Shown here piece by piece: positions 16,901 through 25,344 of a stretch of 64,000 nt of DNA. A program made the position numbers and the translations under genes. The stretch comes from an uncultured Microbacteriaceae bacterium. GTDB taxonomy: Bacteria > Actinomycetota > Actinomycetes > Actinomycetales > Microbacteriaceae. Each line of letters begins with the position of its first letter. Within the stretch, counting starts at the first letter, position 1. Below the pieces are notes generated by a model that was not told where the DNA came from, ran no database searches, and worked only from the letters and a program-made list of their open reading frames with translations. The stretch is taken from positions 1 through 64,000 of the forward strand of contig CALMSL010000141.1 of assembly GCA_937872445.1 (NCBI GenBank). Reading direction: 5' to 3'.

Positions 16901-18351
16901 CCAGGGGACGTGGCGGGAAGAACAGAACTGGTTCCGTCGTCGAAGGAGTAGGTGACCGAGGCGGCGGTTGCTCCTGCCGGCCAGGAGACTGCGCTCGTGA
17001 ACCCGCTGAAGATGAGCCCGCCGCCCGTGTGTGCGGGGGCGAGCGAGTTCGTAGCAGCGAGCGAGGTCGGGTCGGACGGTTCGGAAATCGTGAGGGAGGC
17101 GAGAGGGATCGAGCCCGCATTGCCGCCCGTGAGGGTGACCGTGCCCTTGGTGAGGTCTTTGCCACCGAACGCGACCGTCGACATCCGGTTGGGGGTGATC
17201 GTCTTGCCCGCCGAAACATCGCTCGTGGCGGCGGTCACAACGTAGTTTGCGGTGACGGGCTTGGTCGCCGACAGGGCGTCGCGCGCGACAACCGACTGGG
17301 CCGTGTTGGGGTACGTCCCCGCGGACACACCCGAACGGTTTTGAAGTGTGAGTTTCAGGTTCGCACTCGCCGCGCGAGGGATGTCTGCAGATGCCCCCGA
17401 CGAGAACACGACGCGGATCCCGCCCGTATTTGCCGGGCTTACGCCGGCCGGAAGCACCAGAGGATTAGGCGCCGAAACGGTGGGTGCGTCCACCCACGCC
17501 GGAGTCGCGAGCGAGTCATCCCAGAGCGAGACCACCGCCGAGGTCGCGCCCGAAGGCCAGGTGGCGGAGTCCAGAGTCTGGAGTGCAAGGGTGGTGCGGA
17601 AGATGTTCCCGGCCGCTGCGGGATTCACCGGGTCCTGGATGGTCAGGGAGGAGACGGGCGCGTTGGAGGTGTTCGCTCCGCCCAGAGTCAACTGGGTCGC
17701 GAGGCCGGCCACCGCGAGGTTCGAAGCAGGAGAAAAGGATTTCGTCGGCTGGGTGGCGAGCTGCAGCGGCACATCCAGTTGCACGGATGCTGTGCTCGGA
17801 ACCATCGGGGCGTTGTCCGCCACCATTTGCGAGGTGTTCTGAACCGTGCGCGGAGTGGGCGTGTAGTCGAGGTCGGAGCGCACAGTCACGGGGATCGTTA
17901 CGGTGACCGTGCCGTTGGTGAGCCCCTTCTGTCCGGCGGGAGTGGCCAGATTCTGGTGGAATGCGACGGTGACCGTCTGCCCGCTCACCGTAATGGTGCG
18001 TTCGGAGGCAGTGAGCGCCGGGGTCAGGAGAATGTCGCCGGGGGCCGGGAGGATGAACTCCGGGGGCACATTATCCGTCAAGACCGCGTTCACGCACTCG
18101 TCGGTCAGCACAGAGCACCCGACTTCGATCATCCAGTTGAAGGTGTCCCCGGGGTGCACGAGCGCTGCGTTCGCCGACTTGACGTTGCGCACGGCCGCCG
18201 GTTCGAACGCGAACGCCGCGGTCGCGGGGATGAGCGCGGACGCCACAACCAAGAGCGCGGTGACCGCTGAGACGAGCTTGCGCAACGGACTCCAGCGGGC
18301 GCGGTCGTCCGCCCTCTGCTGCCCTCGTGGGCGGGCAATTCCGGTAAGCAT
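10960..18351 (-). CDS. giant LAYTG-anchored surface protein with repeated DUF5979-like domains
   Basis: 2463 residues. An N-terminal signal peptide (KLVSAVTALLVVASALIPATAAFA, about residues 25-49) is followed by some 1750 residues of Thr/Ser/Val-rich beta-sandwich modules of the DUF11/fimbrial-isopeptide type. Then come five C-terminal domains of about 110-125 residues (roughly 1820-2416), each opening with a (V/T)KK(V/L) strand and holding one paired cysteine set such as SCTF...SNCVV, LCTF...SDCTF and TCTL...ADCTI. It ends LAYTGS (from 2419), a hydrophobic segment and VRRRGDRG, a sortase signal of the LAxTG (class E) kind. An AGAGG site precedes the start. A surface adhesin or stalk is likely; no sortase lies nearby. 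Confidence 0.85.
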   Translation of the reverse strand: MLTGIARPRGQQRADDRARWSPLRKLVSAVTALLVVASALIPATAAFAFEPAAVRNVKSANAALVHPGDTFNWMIEVGCSVLTDECVNAVLTDNVPPEFILPAPGDILLTPALTASERTITVSGQTVTVAFHQNLATPAGQKGLTNGTVTVTIPVTVRSDLDYTPTPRTVQNTSQMVADNAPMVPSTASVQLDVPLQLATQPTKSFSPASNLAVAGLATQLTLGGANTSNAPVSSLTIQDPVNPAAAGNIFRTTLALQTLDSATWPSGATSAVVSLWDDSLATPAWVDAPTVSAPNPLVLPAGVSPANTGGIRVVFSSGASADIPRAASANLKLTLQNRSGVSAGTYPNTAQSVVARDALSATKPVTANYVVTAATSDVSAGKTITPNRMSTVAFGGKDLTKGTVTLTGGNAGSIPLASLTISEPSDPTSLAATNSLAPAHTGGGLIFSGFTSAVSWPAGATAASVTYSFDDGTSSVLPATSPGLPASGSAKRVTGFSVTFTGSMAQGVVATVPFAITANPAQVAPNFSVLYTNQISVTGVDAYSQAVGPKYASATVTVLAEQVNVETSKTLSRGSVRAASGQSTTATLTTHVLDYPDSTRPLNHIDMIDPSTETGLTNWYKYFDATRLVVTPVPGNATLTISYRNSAGIYTPLTVLAPGIQNYDIPSAVRGNIYGLKLSWDTTTGFQPNQTLVANVEYALRATLRDTATALPNAAVTLQNCSATSGTSGAGPSALASNVAVSNPCPQVTLVPYDASGSGAANLLDKNFNKTILNTRNGDTVRARLSWSTDGYTGVDKMVIYDGAVDSSGNPDPGAWSRGMYDAFELYQINRLNNIDPLVKYDKVAIEFYSRTSSTWVSIAGYCTVAAPCNGGTTSNRTLDSTQRADFVAVRFTFTEGTNRPGLNPAPGTGVADSTGNNRRIDLMFQLRDTLRSDSTWPVVDGYRYNANLTTGSPSHSVIRNDAWSQATLAVGGPLTDRASDTVQLRDAPLAVAVDKTWTGGPVPIPDPGATVLPTSRVTITATNQTAARVNSLTVSEPNTSVATPNDSPFEDWDLTRFQSITAPTGATGLTVTVTRSAGGNLAATGTPSAVVSTVLAWTKSDLANTTAFTFVYTGNINATNGQAIIQFDLGLRMLKRVAGTSVVPGTDYNSTQATVADRRWDGTSLPATPTFSDATLSARNGANILLIASSISVTTSKSFGTPTETEPNRSIFPLTLVATPGGSERVQTLTITDDRATFWNAFDFTGMAANTPTLPAFSPSPSGSETVIRVDACIDSTWTAPAVQAAPDGDCVARGGHWVLGTWKIEADAQTGFLPVGVTAGQIEGLRMTIKRADDSQWENPQAPKISIPILVQRRTDLRTGGPVQTDLAGNTASPGETTPGTTTNSLRADVLGIWGKTATATNSASYLYKHATTGVEVVKRPAGVKAPGRLFNYTLTVTNTGSWPILNPVITDRLPSDGVGAMLIFDPDKPWTYNYALTGAAPSPANGTALPAGTSGPTVDVTADSYGPTQIKFSFPAGSVLEVGQVYVITIPMMFRPGLVNDTIVTNAFDIRGDRAFDSCTAPAGFTAKLDKYGTGECSTETTVRPSEQAALRALMTVKADLDASYPTDQGFIGGTYADCTAAKDSDGFSRLPCIPLTLPGQKETWRLTAQNTGTTEMPRLVLAARLPAVSDKTILDSFVRDSRWAAGFADEVTANIGIPGAVLTTYYTTASTPCKLVLQNPSNANACGSNPTSGWAVWTAGALADPTTVTGLQFVIDFPNTHLFKPAELLTIDVVTRTAALSSTPGADTTANNSLSASAITRTGATDSPVTALDYSVVSVALATGGLRLEKKITGPGASFIPNGQTFTGKVVCTSLTETTQRDYTMTVDTTTTPATVPVVTVNDLPGGASCTVSETDASGQTTYTATTVIINPLITDPANFPMVTLTNDYQLAGLTVSKKVTTTATVIPTGYAFTVSCTFLGVAVPLAAADASFTLDDAGTRTITGIPVNSNCVVTETDPKGADATIMSATTDSTHSGSSVAVDNTARTATFTRLSPNDVSGVTNTATADNRFDAPAALVVTKKLLGGGSAQFGADKTFSVDVLCTFGATTQYNGTLLLNAGNAWQQVIEHVIAGSDCTFTESGLQGADAVVITPNNGVDTTVGTVTVPGPTVADPSPVVDIDVTNWYLTGSVQVTKTFAGDAGAIDKFARNPVPAIEFEFTLSCTRDGKDVIIPGGQTRTVTAASPVADYTGLASGADCTLTETRTGGASTTRVLDVLGAEVVDGKFTITVDATVISASDQAQPALDVENTYRFADVAATKKVVNTGASAAQSKGPFELTLTCTLDGRAIDAAEPAKQSIRADQVVTWTELAEGADCTIAETDTGGATQTTTTLTQADGSTGPVVEGTTVALLPLRWTGASAPNQITFTNSFRLAYTGSTVSFGSLLLFPGGLLLFGGLLLSLTGVRRRGDRGALASE

Positions 18352-18526
18352 TTTCCAGTACCTCTGGGTGATCCATCGAAATCGAGGAGCTGCAGCGGTC
18401 TGCGTCCGCTCGCCGCTGGATCGGCTCGATGGCTAGTCGTCGGGTCGGTTGGATTCGGGTCGAGTGGAAAATTCCGAAATCTGCGGATTCCCCCAAAGGC
18501 AAGCTTAGGAACGCGAGCCGGCGAAT

Positions 18527-18545
18527 GGGGGGTTTCCCGACCCCC
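18527..18545 (-). terminator. hairpin downstream of the PutA-like gene
   Basis: G-run at 18527-18532 and C-run at 18541-18545 pair over an 8-base loop, 20 bases past the PutA-like stop codon. There is no clear U-tract, so it may only be a pausing or stabilising hairpin. It also lies about 175 bases upstream of the surface-protein start. Confidence 0.4.
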
Positions 18546-18564
18546 AGTGATAGGGACAGCCGCG

Positions 18565-21500
18565 TCAGGGGATGGGAACACTTCGAAGGCTGGATGCGGA
18601 CAGTTCCGCCGCACTCAGTCCGATGCAGATCGACTGTTCGCGCAGGAACGCAAGCAGTTCGATCCGCCCGCTGGTCGTCACCGGGCCGGCGTGCACGGCG
18701 ATGCCCGGTTGCCCGTGCAGCACCCGGGCGAGCACGTCGGCATCGCCGCCGATCAGGCGAATTCGATTCGTCACGATCTCGCGCGCCTGCACGCGCGCCC
18801 GCCAGCGGATATCGGACTCCACGAGAACTTCGGCGACATCGACGGGGCTGTCCGGTTCGCCGAACGCCGCGATCAGAGCGGGGTGCAATGGCACGGCGCT
18901 GCTCACTGCTACCGGCGCGCCCGTGAGGGCCGCCGCCGCGAGTACCCGCACCAACAGGGCGACAGGCACTCCCTCGCTCAACCGGATGGTGACCGGAACC
19001 GGTTGGTACCGTTGAACAGAACGCTCAAACTCCGCAGTCGCGGACTCTTTCGTCGCGTACGTGGACGTCCAGGCGATTTCGTCGCGACGAGCACCGGCGC
19101 GGACCCAGTCGAACTCGGCGAACGTCATCCCGGATTGGGCGGCCGAAATGAGCCGGGCGGCCTTCTCGCCGATGCCGTCCAGAGTGACCGTCATTCCCTG
19201 GGGCTCGGTAACCGGCTCCCAGGTGCCGAGCGCGATTGCCGCATCCTGTCCGCCAGCAGCCCGCCCGGTGCCGAGAATCGAACGATCCCAACCGCCCACC
19301 GGCACGCGCGCACCCAGGCTGGACACCACCGCGCGGTTGACGCACGTCAGGCCGGCCTGAACCGACTCAAGCCATGTGTCCACCTCGACCGCATCCAACG
19401 AGAAGAGGCCGGCGCTCAGGCCGAAATCCAGTGAATTCTGGGCGTTAATCGCATCCGCGAACGTTGCCACGCGCACAATGTCCAGAACGGGCGCGCGACG
19501 CTCCTGCCGTCGGATCAGCGAGTCCACGCGGACCCCATCGCGAATCCCCGGCGACCAGAATGCGCCGTCGGCATCGAGCTTGCGCGGGCGAACCAGCCAG
19601 GTTTCACCGTCCGACAGTTCGTCCAGTGCCTCCATTTCCCTGGGGCCGGCAGGGCGCGCGAGCGAGGAGATCCGGGCGTGTCTGGTGTGCGCGCGGTCGG
19701 TGGGAATGGATGCCACCGCATCCGTGAGACGGCCGAGGAACCGGGCGGAGGTACCCACCGACCCGACGAGGATGACCGTGCCGGTCGCTGTCGGAGCCTG
19801 ACCGGCGTGATCCAGCGCGCCGCACACCACATCCGCTACCGCCGCCTCGAGGTCGGCGCTCGGTGTCACAATCACCGAGTTGCGGCCACCCGTCGTTGAG
19901 GCGAGAGGCAGCTCCGCCCGCCAGGAATGGAACAGCTTCGCAACATGCCTGCTGCCGACATGCACGACCCGATCGACCCGTTCGTCGGTGATGAGCGCCC
20001 GAGCCACCTCACCTTCCGACTCCACCATGCTCACGAGGTCGGGAGGCACTCCGCCCGCGACGAGCGACTCCAGAAACACTGCGGTGGCACGACGCGATTC
20101 CGGGGCCGTCTTGACAATTATGGCGCCACCGGCCGCCAGCCCCGCCAGCACGGTTGCCGCGAGCGAGCTCACCGCGCAACTGCGCGGAGAAACGACGACG
20201 ATCAGGCGCGGCGGAACGTACTTTGCCCCGGTCACCTCGTCCAGTTCGCGGGCGTTTCGGGCGGCGCTCATCGCGAAGTGGATGGCGGTGGTGACGTCGG
20301 CATCCGCCTCCTCGATGCACACGCCGCTTTCGCTCACGGCAACCTCGGCGAGAAGCCCCCGCCACTCGGAGAGAACCTCCGCAACGCTCTCGAGGACCAC
20401 CGCCCTGGTGGCGCCGCGCCGTTCCCCCCAGGACTGGCCGAGGTCGATCGCGCCGGACACGAGCGTATGCAGTGCTGGAAGACCGTCCACCGTCGAGCGT
20501 GCCAGGACCGCTTCACCGGCCGCAGAATCCCGTGCCCGCTCCAGAACCCCCTGCGCCCACTCCCTCGTCGCCGGATTGGTGAAGTCGGCCACCTCCGTGC
20601 GCACGACGCCCTGGTGCCTCAGACTTGCCGAAACGGGCTGGCGTGAACCATCCAGTGCCGTCAGGAAGCGCTTCTCTTCCCGCGCAAACACCTCGTCGAG
20701 CGCGGACGGTGCCGAAACTGCGAAAAGGCCCGACTCGGGCCCGGACAGCTCCGCGAGCCGTCGGATCAGGTACGGTGCCGCGAGCGGCAGCTGCCCGGCG
20801 TGCATGACGGGCGCAAGGATGCGGACCCCACCGACGTCGCGTTTCACCACATCCGCTTCCCGTGTCCCCACACCGAGGCGAAACTCGTGCTCCAGGCTTC
20901 GCTCCACGCCGCGCAGGCGCGCCAGGCGCCACGCGAACGCCGTGGTGAACACATCGTGTGTCGCCGAAATCACTCGAAGCGACGCCGTCTGTGCCGGGTG
21001 GAGGGCGAAGTCGAGCATGCGAAGGTACTGAGCGTGCCCGTCCTCCGGGCCGGGGAACACTGCGGGGGCCCAGCCGTGCGCTTCGGCCACTGCCCGCTCC
21101 TGCGCGCGAAATTCGCCCCTCATGATGCGCACAGTTGCGGTGGTTCCGCCGCCGGAACGCCTCTGCCGCGCCGCCGCCGCGACCCGTCGCAGCGCAGGCA
21201 GAGAGTCCGGAAGGTAGTCCGGAAGGGCAATCCCGATGTCGAGCTGCGGATACCGTTGCAGCATCCGCTCGAACACTCTGAGCGTTGGTTCGAGTTCATC
21301 GAACATCCCCACCTCGAGGTCGATGTGCTTGGGTCCCTGGGCGGCGGCGGCGACGTCAAACAGCGGGGCCACCCGGTCCGCAACGTCGTCGACGAGCGCA
21401 TCCAGATCGACCAGCCGCCAGGATGCGCTCACCGACGACACCCGGAACGACACGGAGTCGACGTCGGGCCGCAGAAGCAGGTCGCGCACGTCCGCAGCCT

Positions 21501-21990
21501 GGCGGTCCGCTTCGTGGTGCCCGCTGGCCGCACTTGCGATGGGCGCCAGCGTCGGGCGGACGCCCCCGCGGCGGCGCAGGTCGACCAGGTGGTCGTCCAG
21601 TTCCCGAACGTCGAGGCGAAGGAGCAGGTGCGAAAACAGTCGAAGGAATCGCTCCCGCACAGCTCCGATTGCCGCTCCGGCCGACAGCGAAGAAAGGCCA
21701 GCCGAAATGTGGGTGTCGAACTCGATGCCCTGCCGAGAACCGGGCGGCAGGCTGTGCGACAGCAACTCGAGGTTGTGCGAAATGGCCCGGGCATCCCGTG
21801 GACGGAAAACACCGTTCACAAGGTCGGTGGCGAGCTCCGCTCCGCGTTGGGTACGGACAACTCTGGCCAGCCGCGCTTCCGCCGTCGGCACAGGGACATC
21901 CGGGGTGCCGAGCCACCGCCGCACTGTGCTGATCGACTCCTCGGCAAGCCGCGCGAAGCCCGAAGTCGCGGCATGCTCATGGTTGTCCAC
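18565..21990 (-). CDS. PutA-like proline dehydrogenase with an apparently dead aldehyde dehydrogenase domain
   Basis: 1141 residues, with the PutA order: a PRODH barrel (about residues 130-430) and an ALDH-superfamily domain (about 500-960), plus a C-terminal extension. PRODH keeps the substrate signature YLIRRLAE (Tyr407, Arg410, Arg411, Glu414) and VRIMRGEF, where the usual Lys of VKGAYW is Arg291. In the ALDH part the catalytic Cys of GQ(R/K)CSA is Pro733 (GQAPTA), and the catalytic Glu of ETGGKN is Thr699 (STTGGRN). Proline oxidation to P5C may therefore work while P5C oxidation to glutamate should not. It is divergent from the oxidoreductase at 22059. I give no gene symbol because the second activity is in doubt. 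Confidence 0.8.
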   Translation of the reverse strand: MDNHEHAATSGFARLAEESISTVRRWLGTPDVPVPTAEARLARVVRTQRGAELATDLVNGVFRPRDARAISHNLELLSHSLPPGSRQGIEFDTHISAGLSSLSAGAAIGAVRERFLRLFSHLLLRLDVRELDDHLVDLRRRGGVRPTLAPIASAASGHHEADRQAADVRDLLLRPDVDSVSFRVSSVSASWRLVDLDALVDDVADRVAPLFDVAAAAQGPKHIDLEVGMFDELEPTLRVFERMLQRYPQLDIGIALPDYLPDSLPALRRVAAAARQRRSGGGTTATVRIMRGEFRAQERAVAEAHGWAPAVFPGPEDGHAQYLRMLDFALHPAQTASLRVISATHDVFTTAFAWRLARLRGVERSLEHEFRLGVGTREADVVKRDVGGVRILAPVMHAGQLPLAAPYLIRRLAELSGPESGLFAVSAPSALDEVFAREEKRFLTALDGSRQPVSASLRHQGVVRTEVADFTNPATREWAQGVLERARDSAAGEAVLARSTVDGLPALHTLVSGAIDLGQSWGERRGATRAVVLESVAEVLSEWRGLLAEVAVSESGVCIEEADADVTTAIHFAMSAARNARELDEVTGAKYVPPRLIVVVSPRSCAVSSLAATVLAGLAAGGAIIVKTAPESRRATAVFLESLVAGGVPPDLVSMVESEGEVARALITDERVDRVVHVGSRHVAKLFHSWRAELPLASTTGGRNSVIVTPSADLEAAVADVVCGALDHAGQAPTATGTVILVGSVGTSARFLGRLTDAVASIPTDRAHTRHARISSLARPAGPREMEALDELSDGETWLVRPRKLDADGAFWSPGIRDGVRVDSLIRRQERRAPVLDIVRVATFADAINAQNSLDFGLSAGLFSLDAVEVDTWLESVQAGLTCVNRAVVSSLGARVPVGGWDRSILGTGRAAGGQDAAIALGTWEPVTEPQGMTVTLDGIGEKAARLISAAQSGMTFAEFDWVRAGARRDEIAWTSTYATKESATAEFERSVQRYQPVPVTIRLSEGVPVALLVRVLAAAALTGAPVAVSSAVPLHPALIAAFGEPDSPVDVAEVLVESDIRWRARVQAREIVTNRIRLIGGDADVLARVLHGQPGIAVHAGPVTTSGRIELLAFLREQSICIGLSAAELSASSLRSVPIP

Positions 21991-22058
21991 TCTGAAAGGC
22001 TACTGGGCGCACCTGAGACTGAACCACAGCAAACGCAAGCACTGATTAGGCTCAGAAC

Positions 22059-23621
22059 ATGCCAGCAGAAATGGACGTCGTGATCGTCGGCGGCGGACAC
22101 AATGGTCTCGTCGCAGCCGCGTATCTCGCGCGGGCCGGAAAGTCCGTCACCGTGCTCGAACGCGCGAGCGCCGTCGGCGGTGCCGCCGTTTCTGCCGACG
22201 CGTTCCCCGGTGTCGATGCCCGGCTTTCCCGTTACTCCTACCTGGTCAGCCTCCTGCCCGCGCGCGTCATCCGCGACCTCGATGTGGATGTGCGGCTTCT
22301 TCGGCGGCGTTACTCCTCGTACACGCCTGATCCGGGCACCGATCGAGGTCTGCTCGTGGACAATGCGGAAGCGGAAGCGACGCTGGCCTCCTTCTCCGCG
22401 ATCGGCGCTGCAGCGGATGCCGACGCCTGGACATCCTTCTACGCGGGCACGGCGAAGCTCGCTCGGGCAATGTTTCCCACCGTGTGCGACCCTCTCCTCA
22501 CCCGAACCGAGGCCCGGCGCCTCCTGGCAGACGACGCGTTGTGGTCGGCACTCGTCGAACGGCCCATCGGCGAGACGATCGAGCACACGTTCGCGAACGA
22601 CCTCGTGCGTGGAGTCGTCCTCACGGACGGGCTCATCGGCACATTCGCCGAGGCGCACGATGCGAGCCTCGCGGCGAACCGCTGCTTCCTGTACCACGTG
22701 ATCGGCAACGGCACGGGCGACTGGGACGTACCGGTAGGCGGGATGGGGTCCGTCACCACGGCCCTCGCCGATTCGGCCCGCCGCGCCGGCGCGAAACTGA
22801 TCACCGAAGCGGAGGTCACGTCGATAGACCCCGAGGGCGAGGTGCGCTTTTCGCGCGGCGGGCAGGAGCACCGTGTGACGGGCTCGACGATCCTCTCCAA
22901 CGTCGCACCGTACGTGCTGGATCACCTGATCACCGGGAGTGCTCCACCACAGAACACCCGGCCGGAGGGCGCTCAGGTCAAAGTGAACCTCATGCTGTCC
23001 CGGTTGCCTCGGCTTCGCGACCCCACGGTCGATCCTTCGGCCGCGTTCGGTGGAACGTTCCACATCAATGAGCTCTACAGTCAGCTGCAGGCAGCATTCG
23101 ACACCGCGTCGGGGGGCGGCATCCCCGATCCGATCCCCGCCGAGATTTACTGCCACTCGCTGACAGATCCGAGCATCCTTTCCCCGGAGCTTCAGGAATC
23201 CGGCGCGCAAACACTCACGGTGTTCGCGCTCCACGCACCGGATCGGCTGGTCAACGCGGAAAACAATGACGTGATGCGTCAGCGCCTGGAATCCGCCGTG
23301 CTGTCGTCACTGAATTCGGTGCTCGCCGAACCCATCGAATCCGTGCTCATGGTGGATGAGGACGGGCGCCGGTGCGTGGAGACCAAAACCACGCTGGATC
23401 TTGAGCACGCGCTCGGCATGCCGGGCGGCAACATCTTCCACGGGCCCCTCGCCTGGCCTTTCGTCGAGGATGATGCCCCCCTGTCGACCCCCGCCGAGCG
23501 CTGGGGCGTGTCAACCAGGTGGGACCGGGTCTTGGTGTGCGGGTCCGGCGCGCAGCGCGGGGGGGCGGTGAGCGGGCTCGGCGGCCACAATGCGGCCATG
23601 GCGGTACTCGAAGCGATCTGA
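22059..23621 (+). CDS. phytoene desaturase-like FAD-dependent oxidoreductase
   Basis: 520 residues. The N-terminal dinucleotide-binding fold (VVIVGGGHNGLVAAAYLARAG, then VLER and GGAA) binds FAD; the C-terminal block ending GGAVSGLGGHNAAMAVL is the matching FAD contact. Overall it resembles the carotenoid desaturase/PYROXD2-like group rather than a crtI operon gene, since no carotenoid genes are near. The start could also be the ATG four codons on. The substrate is unknown. It is divergent from the PutA-like gene, 68 bp apart. Confidence 0.8.
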   Translation: MPAEMDVVIVGGGHNGLVAAAYLARAGKSVTVLERASAVGGAAVSADAFPGVDARLSRYSYLVSLLPARVIRDLDVDVRLLRRRYSSYTPDPGTDRGLLVDNAEAEATLASFSAIGAAADADAWTSFYAGTAKLARAMFPTVCDPLLTRTEARRLLADDALWSALVERPIGETIEHTFANDLVRGVVLTDGLIGTFAEAHDASLAANRCFLYHVIGNGTGDWDVPVGGMGSVTTALADSARRAGAKLITEAEVTSIDPEGEVRFSRGGQEHRVTGSTILSNVAPYVLDHLITGSAPPQNTRPEGAQVKVNLMLSRLPRLRDPTVDPSAAFGGTFHINELYSQLQAAFDTASGGGIPDPIPAEIYCHSLTDPSILSPELQESGAQTLTVFALHAPDRLVNAENNDVMRQRLESAVLSSLNSVLAEPIESVLMVDEDGRRCVETKTTLDLEHALGMPGGNIFHGPLAWPFVEDDAPLSTPAERWGVSTRWDRVLVCGSGAQRGGAVSGLGGHNAAMAVLEAI

Positions 23622-23637
23622 GCCAACGTGGCGGGTT

Positions 23638-25344
23638 ATGTCTACTGATGTCGGAGCCATGACGGACAATCGAACTATGCCGCAACCCTTGGATACCCGT
23701 GAGTTGCGCAAGGGCCGTGGCGCATACTTCACGCCCCCGGCTCTTGCGGAGTTCGTCGCCAATTGGGCAGTCCGTGACTCAGCTGATCTGATCCTCGAGC
23801 CATCGTGTGGCGATGCGGTGTTCCTCTCCGCCGCCGGGTACCGCCTTCAGTCGCTTGGTGCCGCTAACCTTCCTGGCCAGCTTCAAGGTCACGATATTCA
23901 TCGGCATTCACTTGACACTGCAGCTGACACGCTTGCAGAACAGGGGATGTCCGCAAATTTAGTCGAGGGAGACTTTTTCGATACCGCTCCGGACGCTAGA
24001 TTCACCGCGGTAATTGGCAATCCTCCTTTCATCAGATTTCAAGGGTTCACGGGTCAAAGCCGAACGAAGTCCCTTGCCCGCGCACTCGCTGCCGGGGTGA
24101 ACCTGTCTGGGCTTGCGTCATCCTGGGCGGCCTTTACTGTGCACGCGACAAACTTCCTTGTCTCAGGTGGACGTCTCGGGTTGGTCCTTCCTGCTGAGTT
24201 GCTTTCCGTAAGGTACGCGTCGCCGGTGCGAGAGTTTCTTCAGAATAGTTTCGCGTCAATCGACCTCATACTCTTCGACGAACTCGTATTTCCCGGTGTG
24301 CAAGCTGACGTCGTCGTCTTGATGGCTGACGGATTCAAGTGCGGTCGCACCAATCACTTCACGGTTCACCAATCGAAGAACGTATCCACACTGCATCTGA
24401 AGGTCGGTCGCCGTTGGACTCCACCGTCAGGAAACGTTCGGTGGACCGATGCGCTACTCGACTTCGATGTGGAGCCCCTGCTTGCACAGATACGAGAATC
24501 CAACGTATTCACCAGGCTCAGCGACTGGGGTACGGTATCGTCTGGCACCGTCACAGGGGCAAATCGCTACTTTGCCCTTTCTCAGAGTGAAGTCGCATCG
24601 CTCGGTATCGCCAATTCAGACCTGCAGCGTTTGCTTCCTGCGGGTTTCCCCATGGGATCAATGGGAAATGTCACGGCCAAGGACATTGAATCCGCCGACA
24701 ACTCTGCTCGTTCCTTCTTGTTTTATCCGCAGGCACCCCTAGATCAGGCAGCACGGAGCTACATCGATCATGGTGTCTCCCTCGGCATTCCCGAACGATA
24801 CAAATGCCGCGTCCGAACGCCATGGTGGAGAGTCCCCCTAACTTCGACTCCTGATCTCTTTGTTTCGTATATGAGTGGTGCGACCCCACGAATTGTTTCG
24901 AATTCGGCACGCGCACGACACCTCAACTCAATCCACGGATTACGCACACCCCCGGAAACCCGCTCTCTGGCGATGAAGGCACTCCCGCTCCTCGCGCTCA
25001 ACTCCTACTCGCTGTTGTCCGCTGAACTGGAAGGGCGTTCATATGGCGGCGGTGTTTTGAAACTCGAACCCCGTGAAGCGTCTCGATGGCTAGTCCCCGG
25101 CACTGATGCCGCATCAGCTTCCATCGAACTGTATTCCTCGGTTTTTGCCATGGGAATCAAGCTCATGAAGAACGGAGACCTGCCCGGTGCTACCGAAATA
25201 GCAGATCAGATTGTTGAGGAACTTCTCCATGAAACTTCAGCGGGCCGAATTGATTTTGACGTGATCAAGGCGGCACGATCCGAATTGTTGAGACGTCGAC
25301 TAACCCGTGGGAACACGCCAAAGTCTGTGGCCCCCACATGGTAA
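23638..25344 (+). CDS. type II DNA adenine-N6 methyltransferase
   Basis: 568 residues. Motif I is LILEPSCGDAVFL (SAM binding) and motif IV is NPPF (catalytic, amino-group methylation) within AVIGNPPFIRFQGF. The long C-terminal half should hold the target-recognition domain, as in M.TaqI/Eco57I-like gamma-class enzymes. Base composition is clearly lower in GC than the flanking genes, pointing to transfer. It overlaps the next gene by seven bases, so the pair is an operon. The start is uncertain: ATGs at 23638 and 23659 are both possible. Confidence 0.85.
   Translation: MSTDVGAMTDNRTMPQPLDTRELRKGRGAYFTPPALAEFVANWAVRDSADLILEPSCGDAVFLSAAGYRLQSLGAANLPGQLQGHDIHRHSLDTAADTLAEQGMSANLVEGDFFDTAPDARFTAVIGNPPFIRFQGFTGQSRTKSLARALAAGVNLSGLASSWAAFTVHATNFLVSGGRLGLVLPAELLSVRYASPVREFLQNSFASIDLILFDELVFPGVQADVVVLMADGFKCGRTNHFTVHQSKNVSTLHLKVGRRWTPPSGNVRWTDALLDFDVEPLLAQIRESNVFTRLSDWGTVSSGTVTGANRYFALSQSEVASLGIANSDLQRLLPAGFPMGSMGNVTAKDIESADNSARSFLFYPQAPLDQAARSYIDHGVSLGIPERYKCRVRTPWWRVPLTSTPDLFVSYMSGATPRIVSNSARARHLNSIHGLRTPPETRSLAMKALPLLALNSYSLLSAELEGRSYGGGVLKLEPREASRWLVPGTDAASASIELYSSVFAMGIKLMKNGDLPGATEIADQIVEELLHETSAGRIDFDVIKAARSELLRRRLTRGNTPKSVAPTW

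Noticed and set aside
10960..18351. Long open frames on the plus strand opposite the surface protein
   Set aside because: They are Arg/Gly-rich, have no recognisable domains and reflect the high GC and repetitive code of the true gene on the other strand.
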